From an uncultured Verrucomicrobiota bacterium (GTDB lineage: Bacteria; Verrucomicrobiota; Verrucomicrobiia; Chthoniobacterales; SZAS-18), in assembly GCA_937871685.1 (NCBI GenBank), contig CALMOL010000238.1, positions 1 through 6,495 of the forward strand: DNA of 6,495 nucleotides, in the 5' to 3' direction. This document shows positions 1-5,629 of this stretch, piece by piece; position 1 is the first letter of the stretch; each line of letters starts with the position of its first letter. The notes beneath the pieces are model-generated. The model saw nothing but the letters and a program-made list of their open reading frames with translations, was not told the origin of the DNA and made no database searches. A program made the position numbers and the translations under genes.

Positions 1-67
1 GGGCGGGAAGCGTCTGCGGGGCCGGCGGCGCGTCGGCCGCGGCGAGGGTCGAGTCGGGGGCGTGCAT
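1..67 (-). CDS. Possible 5' end of a leftward gene running off the window (N-terminus only)
   Basis: Reading leftward from an ATG at 67-65, the frame stays open for 22 codons to the window edge and would begin MHAPDSTLAAADAPPAP. An in-frame TAG lies nine codons upstream of this ATG, so the frame cannot start much earlier. Nearly every third codon position is G or C, as in the real genes here. The Ala/Pro-rich start resembles a disordered N-terminus, and no family can be recognised from 22 residues. If real, it is divergent from the metallophosphoesterase gene at 236, and the 168 bp between them would hold both promoters. The piece is short and the base composition biased, so a chance open frame is quite possible. 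Confidence 0.35.
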   Translation of the reverse strand, partial: MHAPDSTLAAADAPPAPQTLPA

Positions 68-235
68 GGCGGTGCGGGGGTTCCGGGCGCGATCCTAGCC
101 TCCCCCACCGCGCAGGGAAACCGCCAAATTGCGCGTTGCGGAGGACGGATTGCGGCATGGATTACCCGCGCACGGCCCTGGCCTCCGCCGCGATGTGGCG
201 GGAGCCGCGGTCCCGCGCCGCCAGCCCACCCGCCG

Positions 236-1087
236 ATGCGCGTCCGCACCGCCTTCATCTCCGACCTCCACCTCGGCACCCGCGGCTCCAACGCCGGCGC
301 GGTGCTGCGCTTCCTGCGCGAGACGGAGTGCGACACGCTCTACCTCGTCGGCGACCTCATCGACATCTGGGCGCTGCGCCGCGGCATCTACTGGCCCCAG
401 GAGCACAACGACGTGATCCAGAAGATCCTGCGCAAGGGCCGCAAGGGCGTGAAGGTCTTCTACATTCCCGGCAACCACGACGAGCTCGTCTCGGAGTTCT
501 ACGGCGAATACGGCGCCGTCACCATCCGCAAGAACGCCGTCCACGTCACGGCCGACGGCCGACGCCTGTTCATCATGCACGGCCACGAGACCGACACGGT
601 GGTGCAGAACCATCGTTGGCTCGCCTTCCTCGGCGACGTGGGCTACACCACGCTGTTGAAGCTGAACCCTTTCGTGAACTGGGTGCGCCGGCTCTTTGGC
701 CGCGCCGCCTACTGGTCGCTCTCGGCCTACGTGAAGAAGCGCGTGAAGGACGCCGTGAACTTCATCGGCTCCTTCGAGAAGGCGATCGTGACCTACGCCG
801 CCGAATACAAGGTGGACGGCGTGCTGTGCGGTCACATCCACACGCCGGCCGTGCGCGACATGGGCGGGGTGATGTATTACAACTCGGGCGACTTCGTCGA
901 GAGTTGCTCGGCCATCGTGGAGCACCTGGACGGCCGCTTGGAACTGCTCACCGGCTTGACCGGTGACGCGAAAGAGGAGGCCGCCATCGACGCCGAGGAA
1001 GAGAAGGCCGAGCCGATCCCCGCCGTGCCGCTGCCGATCCCGACTGGTGAGCAGGCGACGCGGGCGCTGAAGGAGACAGCGCCTTAG
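236..1087 (+). CDS. LpxH-type calcineurin-like metallophosphoesterase (UDP-2,3-diacylglucosamine diphosphatase family)
   Basis: A 283-aa two-metal phosphoesterase with all the family motifs in order: D10-x-H12 (ISDLHLG), G39-D40 (VGDLID), G79-N80-H81-D82, H115-G-H117, G199-H200-I-H202, and N216 in a YYNSGDF stretch. Canonical LpxH removes UMP from UDP-2,3-diacylglucosamine at the cytoplasmic face of the inner membrane, giving lipid X for lipid A. True LpxH carries GNRD where this protein has GNHD, so it may be an LpxH2-like relative with another phosphoester substrate. Residues 243-283 form an acidic, then Pro-rich tail beyond the catalytic fold, probably disordered. The frame is open upstream to a GTG at 62, but the added 58 residues are Arg/Pro/Ala-rich and unlike the family, so ATG 236 is chosen. 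No Shine-Dalgarno sequence precedes it. It is convergent with lpxK, the other lipid A gene in the window. Confidence 0.9.
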   Translation: MRVRTAFISDLHLGTRGSNAGAVLRFLRETECDTLYLVGDLIDIWALRRGIYWPQEHNDVIQKILRKGRKGVKVFYIPGNHDELVSEFYGEYGAVTIRKNAVHVTADGRRLFIMHGHETDTVVQNHRWLAFLGDVGYTTLLKLNPFVNWVRRLFGRAAYWSLSAYVKKRVKDAVNFIGSFEKAIVTYAAEYKVDGVLCGHIHTPAVRDMGGVMYYNSGDFVESCSAIVEHLDGRLELLTGLTGDAKEEAAIDAEEEKAEPIPAVPLPIPTGEQATRALKETAP

Positions 1088-1091
1088 GCGC
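1079..1091. repeat. Small hairpin overlapping the stop codon of the metallophosphoesterase
   Basis: A 5-bp stem GCGCC/GGCGC with a TTA loop spans the TAG stop at 1085-1087. A separate 10-bp palindrome, GGTGATCACC, lies at 1113-1122. Neither is followed by a T-run, so neither is a convincing intrinsic terminator. They are recorded because they are the only structures immediately 3' of this gene. Confidence 0.3.
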
Positions 1092-1275
1092 AATTCGATC
1101 AGCGGGCTTCACGGTGATCACCTGACATTCGCGGGTGTTGCTTCCTCGCGCAGCCGCGCCAGCGGCGATCCGAGCGTAGCCCCGCGTTTCACACCTGAGT
1201 CCACGGGGATTGAGCGATGGGCCGGCCAGGGTGGAAAAGGCGCGCTTGGTTGATCCGGCCGTCGAGGCACGACCC

Positions 1276-1314
1276 GCTTGCGCTCGCTCAAAGCAGAGTC
1301 GAGCCAGCGCAGGC
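1276..1314. repeat. 14-position imperfect hairpin
   Basis: Bases 1276-1289 pair with 1301-1314. Thirteen of 14 positions pair, one of them as G-T, with a single C-C mismatch at 1285/1305 and an 11-base loop. No T-run follows on either strand. This is one of the most stable structures in the gap and could be part of a repeat or of a structured RNA. Confidence 0.4.
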
Positions 1315-1336
1315 TGAATCTTGCCCTGTGCAAAGC

Positions 1337-1364
1337 GAAAAACGCTCTGCGAAGGCCGTTTTTC
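1337..1364. repeat. 8-bp hairpin with A5/T5 stem
   Basis: GAAAAACG (1337-1344) pairs exactly with CGTTTTTC (1357-1364) around a 12-base loop. The A/T tracts sit inside the stem, so it could serve as a weak bidirectional terminator for the convergent genes. The stem has little GC, so that role is doubtful. Confidence 0.3.
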
Positions 1365-1453
1365 CAGCCGGCAGCAGGCCCAAAACGACCCTGCATCCGA
1401 TCAACCTTTCTGAACACGGTGCAGCAGGGGGTGGGCGCTTGGATGGCGCGGTG

Positions 1454-1541
1454 GCGTCGCGTCAGCGACGCTTGAGGCGGCGGACGGGAAGAGCGTTGGA
1501 AGCGGTTCCACCCAAAGTCTCAAGCGTCGCTGACGCGACGC
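1454..1541. repeat. Perfect 23-bp inverted repeat with self-palindromic arms
   Basis: The left arm 1454-1476 and right arm 1519-1541 are exact reverse complements over 23 bases, separated by 42 bases. Each arm is itself a hairpin: GCGTCGC, loop GTCA, GCGACGC on the left, and the mirror on the right, followed by a CTTGAG tail. The spacer holds a third hairpin, TGGAA-GCGG-TTCCA at 1497-1510. The block can therefore fold either as one long stem or as three small ones. The flanks (GGTG on the left, GGAA on the right) show no target-site duplication. This is typical of REP/BIME-like or MITE-like elements. Confidence 0.75.
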
Positions 1542-1551
1542 GGAACACAGG

Positions 1552-1582
1552 GCGAGAAAACCCCGCGCTGAAGCGCGGGGTT
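1552..1582 (-). terminator. Rho-independent terminator of lpxK
   Basis: Read leftward, the DNA gives AACCCCGCGC, loop TTCA, then GCGCGGGGTT followed directly by TTCTCG. This is a perfect 10-bp GC-rich stem (1559-1582) running into a TTTTCT tract at 1558-1553. It starts about 62 bases after the lpxK stop. Its outer sequence resembles a second site at 1175-1190, so it may double as a dispersed repeat. Confidence 0.65.
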
Positions 1583-1644
1583 ACGTCCAAGGCGCCGCTG
1601 ACGTGGCTGGAAACGGGGCGTGCGGACGTGACCGCATCGCCTTC

Positions 1645-2844
1645 TCACGCAAAGAGTTCCCCCGGCGCGCGGTCCAGGGGCGGTGGCTGGGCGATGCGCT
1701 CGACCAATTGGTCCCAACTCTCGTGGCCACTGAGGATCTCAATCTCCAATCGCGCGTAGAACAGCGGCAGCCCGCCGCGCCATTCCGCCGGGAAGCGCAC
1801 GGCGTCCTTCTCCGTGGTGAGCACCCACTCTGCCCCGGCGGCGCGGAAGGCTCGCTCCGCTTCCTCCAGTTCATCCAGACCGAAACGGTGATGGTCCGGA
1901 AACACCTGCTCGGTGGCGACCGTCGTCCCGTGCTCGGCGAGCGCGCCGCGGAAGGACTCCGGCCGCGCGATCCCGCAGAGCATCCCCACCCTCCGGCCGC
2001 GCAACTCGCCGAGCTCCCGCCGCGCGCCGGTGGCCGGCTCGACCAGGTGCGTGAGGCGGTGCGCGCACTCGATGATCTCGGCGCGCTGGTTATGGCGGCG
2101 GATTTCCTCCACGAGCGGGGCGTTGTCCGCGCCGGGCTCGCTCTTGGTGATGAAGATGTGCGAGGCGCGCCGCAGGTTGCGCGGCGGCTCGCGCAGGGTG
2201 CCGCGCGGCAGGAGGTGACCGTTCCCGAAGGGCGACTGCCGGTCCACCAGCACGATGTCCACGCGGTGGCGCAGGTGAAGGTATTGCAGGCCGTCGTCGA
2301 GCAAGAGCGTGTCGCATTGGAATTCATCCAAGGCCAGGCGGCCAGAGCGCACGCGGTCGCGGTCGGAGAGCACCACCACGCCGGGCAGCAGGTTCTTGGC
2401 GAGCATGAACGGCTCGTCGCCGGCGCGGCGCGAGTCGAGCAAGAGCTGCTCCCCGTCGGACACCACGCCGGTGGCGCCGCGCCACGGGTCGCCCTTCGCG
2501 CGGCGGCGCACGCGCTCCCACCACGGCGGCCGCTCGGCGCGGTAGCCCCGTGACAGGATCGCCACGCGCCGGCCCGCGGCGCGCAGGGCGCGCGCGAACT
2601 TCTCCACCACCGGCGTCTTGCCCGTGCCGCCGGCGGTGAGATTCCCCACGGAGATGACCAGCACGCCGAGCGGGATCTCGCGCAGGATGCGCTGCCGGTA
2701 GAGCCAGAGACGCAGCTGCACCACCACTTTGAACGGCAGCGACAGCACCCACAACACGGCACGCAGGATCGCCGCGAGCCGCCCCTCACGGCGGCCCTCG
2801 ATCACGTCGATCACGTATTGCTCGGCGGCTTCGGCCCAGCGCAT
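1645..2844 (-). CDS. lpxK: Tetraacyldisaccharide 4'-kinase LpxK
   Basis: LpxK uses ATP to phosphorylate the 4' position of the tetraacyldisaccharide 1-phosphate, giving lipid IVA at the inner membrane. The 399-aa product shows the P-loop GNLTAGGTGKTP (67-78), SRGY (98-101), VSDGEQ (128-133), GDEP (142-145), the LDDGLQ motif (182-187), GNGHLLPRGTLREP (207-220), FPDHH (315-319) and TEKDAVR (344-350). A hydrophobic/amphipathic stretch at about 24-50 fits the membrane-binding N-terminal helix of the family. It is longer than the E. coli enzyme (328 aa), mainly from extra N-terminal residues and a linker at about 104-125. ATG 2844 is the only start that keeps the N-terminal helix. The leader is pyrimidine-rich (CCTTCTCC just before ATG) with no Shine-Dalgarno sequence. 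It lies 129 bp downstream of thrB on the same strand and faces the LpxH-like gene. Confidence 0.96.
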   Translation of the reverse strand: MRWAEAAEQYVIDVIEGRREGRLAAILRAVLWVLSLPFKVVVQLRLWLYRQRILREIPLGVLVISVGNLTAGGTGKTPVVEKFARALRAAGRRVAILSRGYRAERPPWWERVRRRAKGDPWRGATGVVSDGEQLLLDSRRAGDEPFMLAKNLLPGVVVLSDRDRVRSGRLALDEFQCDTLLLDDGLQYLHLRHRVDIVLVDRQSPFGNGHLLPRGTLREPPRNLRRASHIFITKSEPGADNAPLVEEIRRHNQRAEIIECAHRLTHLVEPATGARRELGELRGRRVGMLCGIARPESFRGALAEHGTTVATEQVFPDHHRFGLDELEEAERAFRAAGAEWVLTTEKDAVRFPAEWRGGLPLFYARLEIEILSGHESWDQLVERIAQPPPLDRAPGELFA

Positions 2845-2891
2845 GGAGAAGGTGGGTTCAGTTCGGCCGGCGGTCGCGGCAAAGGGCGCGC

Positions 2892-2920
2892 AGTATCGCG
2901 CCGATGCGGCGAGAGGTCAC
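2892..2920 (-). promoter_or_regulatory. Candidate sigma70-type promoter of lpxK
   Basis: On the minus strand, GTGACC (2920-2915) and GATACT (2897-2892) are spaced by 17 bases. Each matches the -35 and -10 consensus at 4 of 6 positions. Transcription would start near 2885, leaving a leader of about 40 bases before the lpxK ATG. Matches of this quality occur by chance, so support is modest. Confidence 0.3.
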
Positions 2921-2945
2921 GCGCGGCCTTTGAACCGCGGCCCAT

Positions 2946-2960
2946 GCGGAAAGTTTCCGC
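2946..2960. repeat. 15-base palindrome just after thrB
   Basis: GCGGAAA-G-TTTCCGC is a perfect palindrome around one central base, 13 bases past the thrB stop in the leftward direction. Folded as RNA it is a short hairpin without a following U-run, so it could pause or protect the thrB 3' end. It could also be a dyad operator upstream of the putative lpxK promoter. Confidence 0.3.
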
Positions 2961-2973
2961 CGGAGGCGCGAGG

Positions 2974-3846
2974 TCAGGTCGCAAGCGCGCCGCGCTCGTC
3001 CCGCGCGGCCACGATCGTGCGCGCGCCCTCGAGTTCCGAAGCCCGGAGCATCGCCGCGGCCACGCGCTCCGGGCCCGCGAAGGTGAGGCAGCAGATCGCC
3101 GAGCCGGAACCGGAGAGAAACCCGCCCAGCGCCCCGGCCGCCTCGCCGGCCGCGATCACCGCATCGAGGCAAGGGATGAGCGGCGCACGGTGCCCTTGGT
3201 GGAATGCCGCGTCCCCGAACCTGCCGCGCAGCGCGCGCAGATCGGCCGGGCGCCCCGAGGCAAACGCCGCCACGATCCGGGCCGCCCGGCCCGCGCTCGC
3301 CACCGCGGCGCGGCGCGGGATCATCTCCGGCAGCATCCGACGCGCGTCGCTCGTGCGGATCTCGAAGGCCGGCACCAGCAGCACGAAGCGCAGGCGCGCC
3401 GGCAAGGCGAAGCGCAGCGGCAGCGCGGCCGGGTCGGACGGATCGCAAACCGTGAAGCCCCCGAAAGCCGCCGGCGCTGCGTTGTCGGGATGTCCCTCCA
3501 GGCGCGCGCACAGCGCGAAGAGCGCGCGCCGGTCGAGCGGCGAGCCGGCAACGCGGTTGAGCGCCGCGACCAAGCCTAGCCGCAGCGTCACCGAGCTGCC
3601 CAGCCCACGCGACACCGGCACATCCCCCTCGATTCTCCAGTCAAACGCGAACGGCTCCTTCGCCGCCGCCGCGAAGAACGATTCCGCCGCCTCTTTTATC
3701 ATCGGGTGCTCTTCGTCGCCCGGCGCCGCTTCGCGCCGCGTCACGGTCACGCGGTTGTAAAGCGCGAGCGCCGCGCCCAGGCAATCGAAGCCGGGGCCGA
3801 AGTTCGAGGTGGTGGCAGGCACGCGGACGGAGGCGGAGGGGAGCAT
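2974..3846 (-). CDS. thrB: Homoserine kinase ThrB (GHMP kinase family)
   Basis: ThrB phosphorylates L-homoserine with ATP to O-phosphohomoserine, the substrate of threonine synthase, in the cytoplasm. The 290-aa protein has the normal family length. Visible GHMP motifs are PATTSNFGPGFDCLG (10-24), the ATP-binding PVSRGLGSS loop (77-85), EGHPDNAAPAAFGG (117-130) and the C-terminal GGFLSGSGSA (241-250). The frame is open a further 24 codons upstream to 3918, but that part translates the intergenic repeat. Starting at ATG 3846 places the PATTSNFGPG motif at the usual distance from the N-terminus. No Shine-Dalgarno sequence is seen; the leader is a CCATCYT heptamer repeat ending 7 bases before the ATG. 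The gene is divergent from the small membrane protein at 3995 and may be cotranscribed with lpxK. No other threonine genes are in the window. Confidence 0.96.
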   Translation of the reverse strand: MLPSASVRVPATTSNFGPGFDCLGAALALYNRVTVTRREAAPGDEEHPMIKEAAESFFAAAAKEPFAFDWRIEGDVPVSRGLGSSVTLRLGLVAALNRVAGSPLDRRALFALCARLEGHPDNAAPAAFGGFTVCDPSDPAALPLRFALPARLRFVLLVPAFEIRTSDARRMLPEMIPRRAAVASAGRAARIVAAFASGRPADLRALRGRFGDAAFHQGHRAPLIPCLDAVIAAGEAAGALGGFLSGSGSAICCLTFAGPERVAAAMLRASELEGARTIVAARDERGALAT

Positions 3847-3850
3847 GACC

Positions 3851-3982
3851 GAGAGGATGGAAGATGGAGGATGGCAGGGACCGGGTGAGCGGCGATCCCG
3901 GGAAGGAAACGCGGACATCGCACGTCAAACGACGAGTCGCTTGTCGAAACGCTCCCTGCCATCTTCCATCCTCCATCCTCTC
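3851..3982. repeat. Inverted pair of CCATCYT heptamer tandem repeats in the divergent leaders
   Basis: A 30-base arm at 3851-3880 is complementary to 3953-3982 at 28 of 30 positions, with a 72-base spacer. Each arm contains three tandem heptamers: AGGATGG, AAGATGG, AGGATGG at 3854-3874, and CCATCTT, CCATCCT, CCATCCT at 3959-3979. The only two differences come from the order of the two heptamer variants. As a result thrB (4 bases from its arm) and the gene at 3995 (12 bases from its arm) have nearly identical pyrimidine-rich leaders in place of a Shine-Dalgarno sequence. The spacer should contain both promoters. On the minus strand a TTGACG hexamer at 3927-3922 resembles a -35 box, but no good -10 follows it. 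Confidence 0.8.
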
Positions 3983-3994
3983 CGTCCTTCTCCC

Positions 3995-4207
3995 ATGCCC
4001 ACCCAAGGTTCCACCGGAAACGTCGTCGCCGCCGTCTGCTCGTTCTTCATCGCCGGCCTCGGCCAGCTCGTGCAGGGAAGAATCGGCGCGGCGCTGTTTC
4101 ACTTCCTGCTTACGCTCGCGATCTGGGTGATTTCGTTTGGCACGCTCGGCTGGATTGGGCATATCATCGCCTGCATCGACGCCGCGCGCTGGTCCCCCCG
4201 CCGCTAG
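3995..4207 (+). CDS. Small two-helix inner-membrane protein (PGLGQ-type, TM2-like)
   Basis: A 70-aa protein of unknown function. After a short polar N-terminus come two hydrophobic segments, about residues 9-24 (NVVAAVCSFFIAGLGQ) and 33-60 (ALFHFLLTLAIWVISFG onward), separated by the loop LVQGRIG, with a basic end WSPRR. The FFxxGLGQLxQGR sequence followed by GWIGHIxxxIDAAR is a recurring pattern in small bacterial membrane proteins that resemble the TM2 domain. No catalytic residues are visible. The frame is open upstream to 3809, but that part translates the heptamer repeat. ATG 3995 is chosen because it begins directly before the conserved part. It ends 33 bp before corA on the same strand, so the two are probably cotranscribed and it may act with or near the transporter; that link rests on position only. 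Confidence 0.82.
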   Translation: MPTQGSTGNVVAAVCSFFIAGLGQLVQGRIGAALFHFLLTLAIWVISFGTLGWIGHIIACIDAARWSPRR

Positions 4208-4240
4208 GCTGCGCCGAACCCTCCCCCTTCGTCGCTAGCC

Positions 4241-5413
4241 ATGTCCGCCCGCACCGCCCGGCACCTCACGCGCTTTCGCACCTTCTTCCCGCTGCCCGGC
4301 ACGCCGCCCGCGCAGCTCACGGTGCCGGAGGAGAGCAAGGACGCCCCACCGCCCTGCATCGAGGTCATCGAATACGACGCGAAGGAGGAGCGCGCCGCGA
4401 AGCTCAAGAAGATCGAGGATGCCTTTGGTTGCCGCGACTCGGGCAAGGTCGCGTGGATCAACATCGAGGGCCTCAACGACGTGCCCATGTTCAAGCGCAT
4501 GGCGGAGCACTTCCACATTCACCCGCTCGCGCTGGAGGACGTGTTCCACACCGGCCAGCGCCCCAAGGTGGAGGATTACGCCGGGCACCTCTTCATCGTC
4601 ACGCAGATGGTGTATTTCGACGAAAAGCGCGGCGAGCTCCACGCCGAGCAGGTGTCGATCTTCCTGGGCAAGACCACCGTGATCTCCATCCAGGAGGAGG
4701 CCACCACGGACGTGTTCGACCCGGTGCGCCAGCGCATCCTCGGCGGCAACCAGCAGATCCGCGCGCAGGGTCCCGACTACCTCGCCTACGCGCTGCTCGA
4801 CGCCGTCACCGACCACCTCTTCCCGCTGCTGGAGGAGGTGGGCGAGGACCTGGAGGACATCGAGGACCGCCTCCTGACGCACCCCACCAAGGAGTGCCTC
4901 AACCACCTGCACCAGATCAAGCGCATGCTCCTGCTGGTGCGCCGCTCCGCGTGGCCGCAGCGCGAGCTCATCTCCGCGCTCATGCGCGACGAGAGCGGCA
5001 TCATCACGCCGCAGACGAAAGTGTATCTGCGCGATTGCTACGACCACCTCGTGCAGGTGATGGACATCATCGAGAACTACCGCGAGATGGCCGCCTCGCT
5101 GATGGAAATCTACCTCTCGGCCATCTCCATTCGGACCAATGAGATCATGCGCGTGCTGACGGTGATCTCCTCGATCTTCATCCCGCTCACCTTCATCGCC
5201 GGCGTGTATGGGATGAACTTCGACAAGGATGCCGGCCCGTGGTCCATGCCCGAGCTGAAGAGCCCGTGGGGCTACGCGATCTGCTGGGCCGTGATGATTG
5301 GCATCGCGGGCGGGCAGCTCTTTTACTTCTGGCGCCGCGGCTGGCTGAAGTCTGCCGAGGGTGGCGCCGCCGAGCCCGCGCCGCTGGTGGACGAGAAGGC
5401 GACGAAGAAGTAG
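4241..5413 (+). CDS. corA: Magnesium/cobalt transporter CorA
   Basis: A 390-aa CorA of the Thermotoga type, a homopentameric inner-membrane channel for Mg2+ (also Co2+). The large cytoplasmic domain contains HPLALEDVFHTGQRPKVEDY (94-113) and the long pore-lining helix region (about 180-305, with EEVGEDLEDIEDRLL at 198-212). The first transmembrane helix (about 303-323) ends in the selectivity signature YGMNF (323-327). The periplasmic loop keeps the MPEL motif (336-339), and the second helix (about 345-364) is followed by the basic cytoplasmic end WRRGWLK. The intact GMN argues for Mg2+/Co2+ import; ZntB-type Zn2+ transport is less likely. ATG 4241 gives a normal N-terminus, and its leader (CCTCCCCCTTC) is again pyrimidine-rich without a Shine-Dalgarno sequence. 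It follows the 70-aa membrane protein by 33 bp. No Mg-riboswitch-like leader is visible, as there is no room for one. Confidence 0.97.
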   Translation: MSARTARHLTRFRTFFPLPGTPPAQLTVPEESKDAPPPCIEVIEYDAKEERAAKLKKIEDAFGCRDSGKVAWINIEGLNDVPMFKRMAEHFHIHPLALEDVFHTGQRPKVEDYAGHLFIVTQMVYFDEKRGELHAEQVSIFLGKTTVISIQEEATTDVFDPVRQRILGGNQQIRAQGPDYLAYALLDAVTDHLFPLLEEVGEDLEDIEDRLLTHPTKECLNHLHQIKRMLLLVRRSAWPQRELISALMRDESGIITPQTKVYLRDCYDHLVQVMDIIENYREMAASLMEIYLSAISIRTNEIMRVLTVISSIFIPLTFIAGVYGMNFDKDAGPWSMPELKSPWGYAICWAVMIGIAGGQLFYFWRRGWLKSAEGGAAEPAPLVDEKATKK

Positions 5414-5430
5414 CACGCGGGATGCCTCGG

Positions 5431-5561
5431 CCCGTTGGAGAGGCGGTGCCGCCTGTGGCTTCCTCCGGGTGGCCGCGGCCGAGTGGCCGAGCAGCGGCCA
5501 CCTCGGAAGATTTTTGAGGCGGCACGTCCGCGTCCGCGGACAGAGCCGCCTCTCCAACGGG
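5431..5561. repeat. 131-bp palindromic element with 16-bp terminal inverted repeats after corA
   Basis: CCCGTTGGAGAGGCGG (5431-5446) is the exact reverse complement of 5546-5561. Three smaller palindromes sit inside: AGGCGG-TG-CCGCCT (5441-5454); a stem at 5467-5476 with 5494-5503 that includes GTGGCCGC/GCGGCCAC; and a two-part hairpin at 5516-5552 made of GAGGCGGC/GCCGCCTC around GTCCGC-GTCC-GCGGAC. The GAGGCGG motif at 5440 and at 5516 compete for the same CCGCCTC partner, so alternative folds are possible. A T5 run at 5511-5515 lies 7 bases after the second stem and might give weak termination of corA. There is no coding capacity and no evident target duplication. Confidence 0.7.
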
Positions 5562-5629
5562 GCCAACCGCGCCATGTGATGACACAGCGAGCCGTTTCCG
5601 TGGGCGGTGCCCCGCGATAACACGCCGCT

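Larger units (their letters stand above)
1175..1585. repeat. Imperfect 16-bp inverted repeat bracketing the structured intergenic block
   Basis: The sequence CGTAGCCCCGCGTTTC at 1175-1190 is the reverse complement, at 14 of 16 positions, of GAAGCGCGGGGTTACG at 1570-1585. The right copy overlaps the lpxK terminator hairpin. The bracketed 411 bp contains all the stronger hairpins of this gap and no gene. The two ends could mark the borders of an element, or could be two copies of one small dispersed palindromic repeat. Confidence 0.35.
1088..1644. other. 557-bp convergent intergenic region, gene-free and structured
   Basis: No credible gene is visible between the two convergent lipid A genes. 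The frames open here (for example 1217-1759 on the plus strand and 1118-1417 on the minus strand) give low-complexity Arg/Pro/Ser-rich peptides without recognisable motifs, and the longer one runs into lpxK. GC content is lower than in the flanking genes: roughly 58-70% in 60-base blocks by hand count. The region contains a 14-position hairpin (1276-1314), an AT-richer hairpin (1337-1364), a 6-bp long-range pairing CCCTGC/GCAGGG (1389-1394 with 1424-1429), a perfect 23-bp inverted repeat (1454-1541) and the lpxK terminator (1559-1582). An imperfect 16-bp inverted repeat (1175-1190 with 1570-1585) brackets most of it. This suggests a dispersed repeat or small non-autonomous element, or an unrecognised structured RNA. 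Confidence 0.5.

Noticed and set aside
62..235. In-frame upstream extension of the metallophosphoesterase to a GTG at 62 (58 extra residues).
   Set aside because: The extra peptide is Arg/Pro/Ala-rich with no family similarity, whereas the family fold starts with MRVRTAFISDLH at 236.
95..1093. 332-codon open frame on the minus strand opposite the metallophosphoesterase.
   Set aside because: It is a mirror of the real gene caused by high GC at third codon positions; the translation is Val/Arg/His-rich without motifs, while the plus frame has every catalytic motif.
1118..1417. 99-codon minus-strand frame (MFRKVDRMQGRF...) in the same gap.
   Set aside because: It has no domain, and its sequence is explained by the hairpins and repeat-like DNA of the gap. 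It could be a translated dispersed repeat.
1191..1569. tRNA, 6S RNA or SRP RNA gene in the convergent gap.
   Set aside because: No cloverleaf, T-loop, CCA end or SRP-type tetraloop helix is visible; the hairpins alone do not identify a known RNA class.
1217..1759. 180-codon plus-strand frame between the convergent genes.
   Set aside because: It runs through the 23-bp inverted repeat and the terminator and into the end of lpxK, and has no recognisable motif.
3959..3979. Heptamer repeats as a CRISPR-like or direct-repeat array.
   Set aside because: The units are only 7 bases, directly abutting with no spacers, and only three per arm, so this is a microsatellite-type tract.
3809..3994. Upstream in-frame extension of the 70-aa membrane protein, and the matching 24-codon extension of thrB (3847-3918).
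   Set aside because: Both translate the CCATCYT repeat region and the divergent promoter space and overlap each other; the conserved parts begin at 3995 and 3846.
5467..5515. Stem plus T5 run as an intrinsic terminator of corA.
   Set aside because: The T-run lies 7 bases after the stem base and is interrupted by GGAAGA, so it is not a proper terminator; it is kept only as part of the palindromic element.
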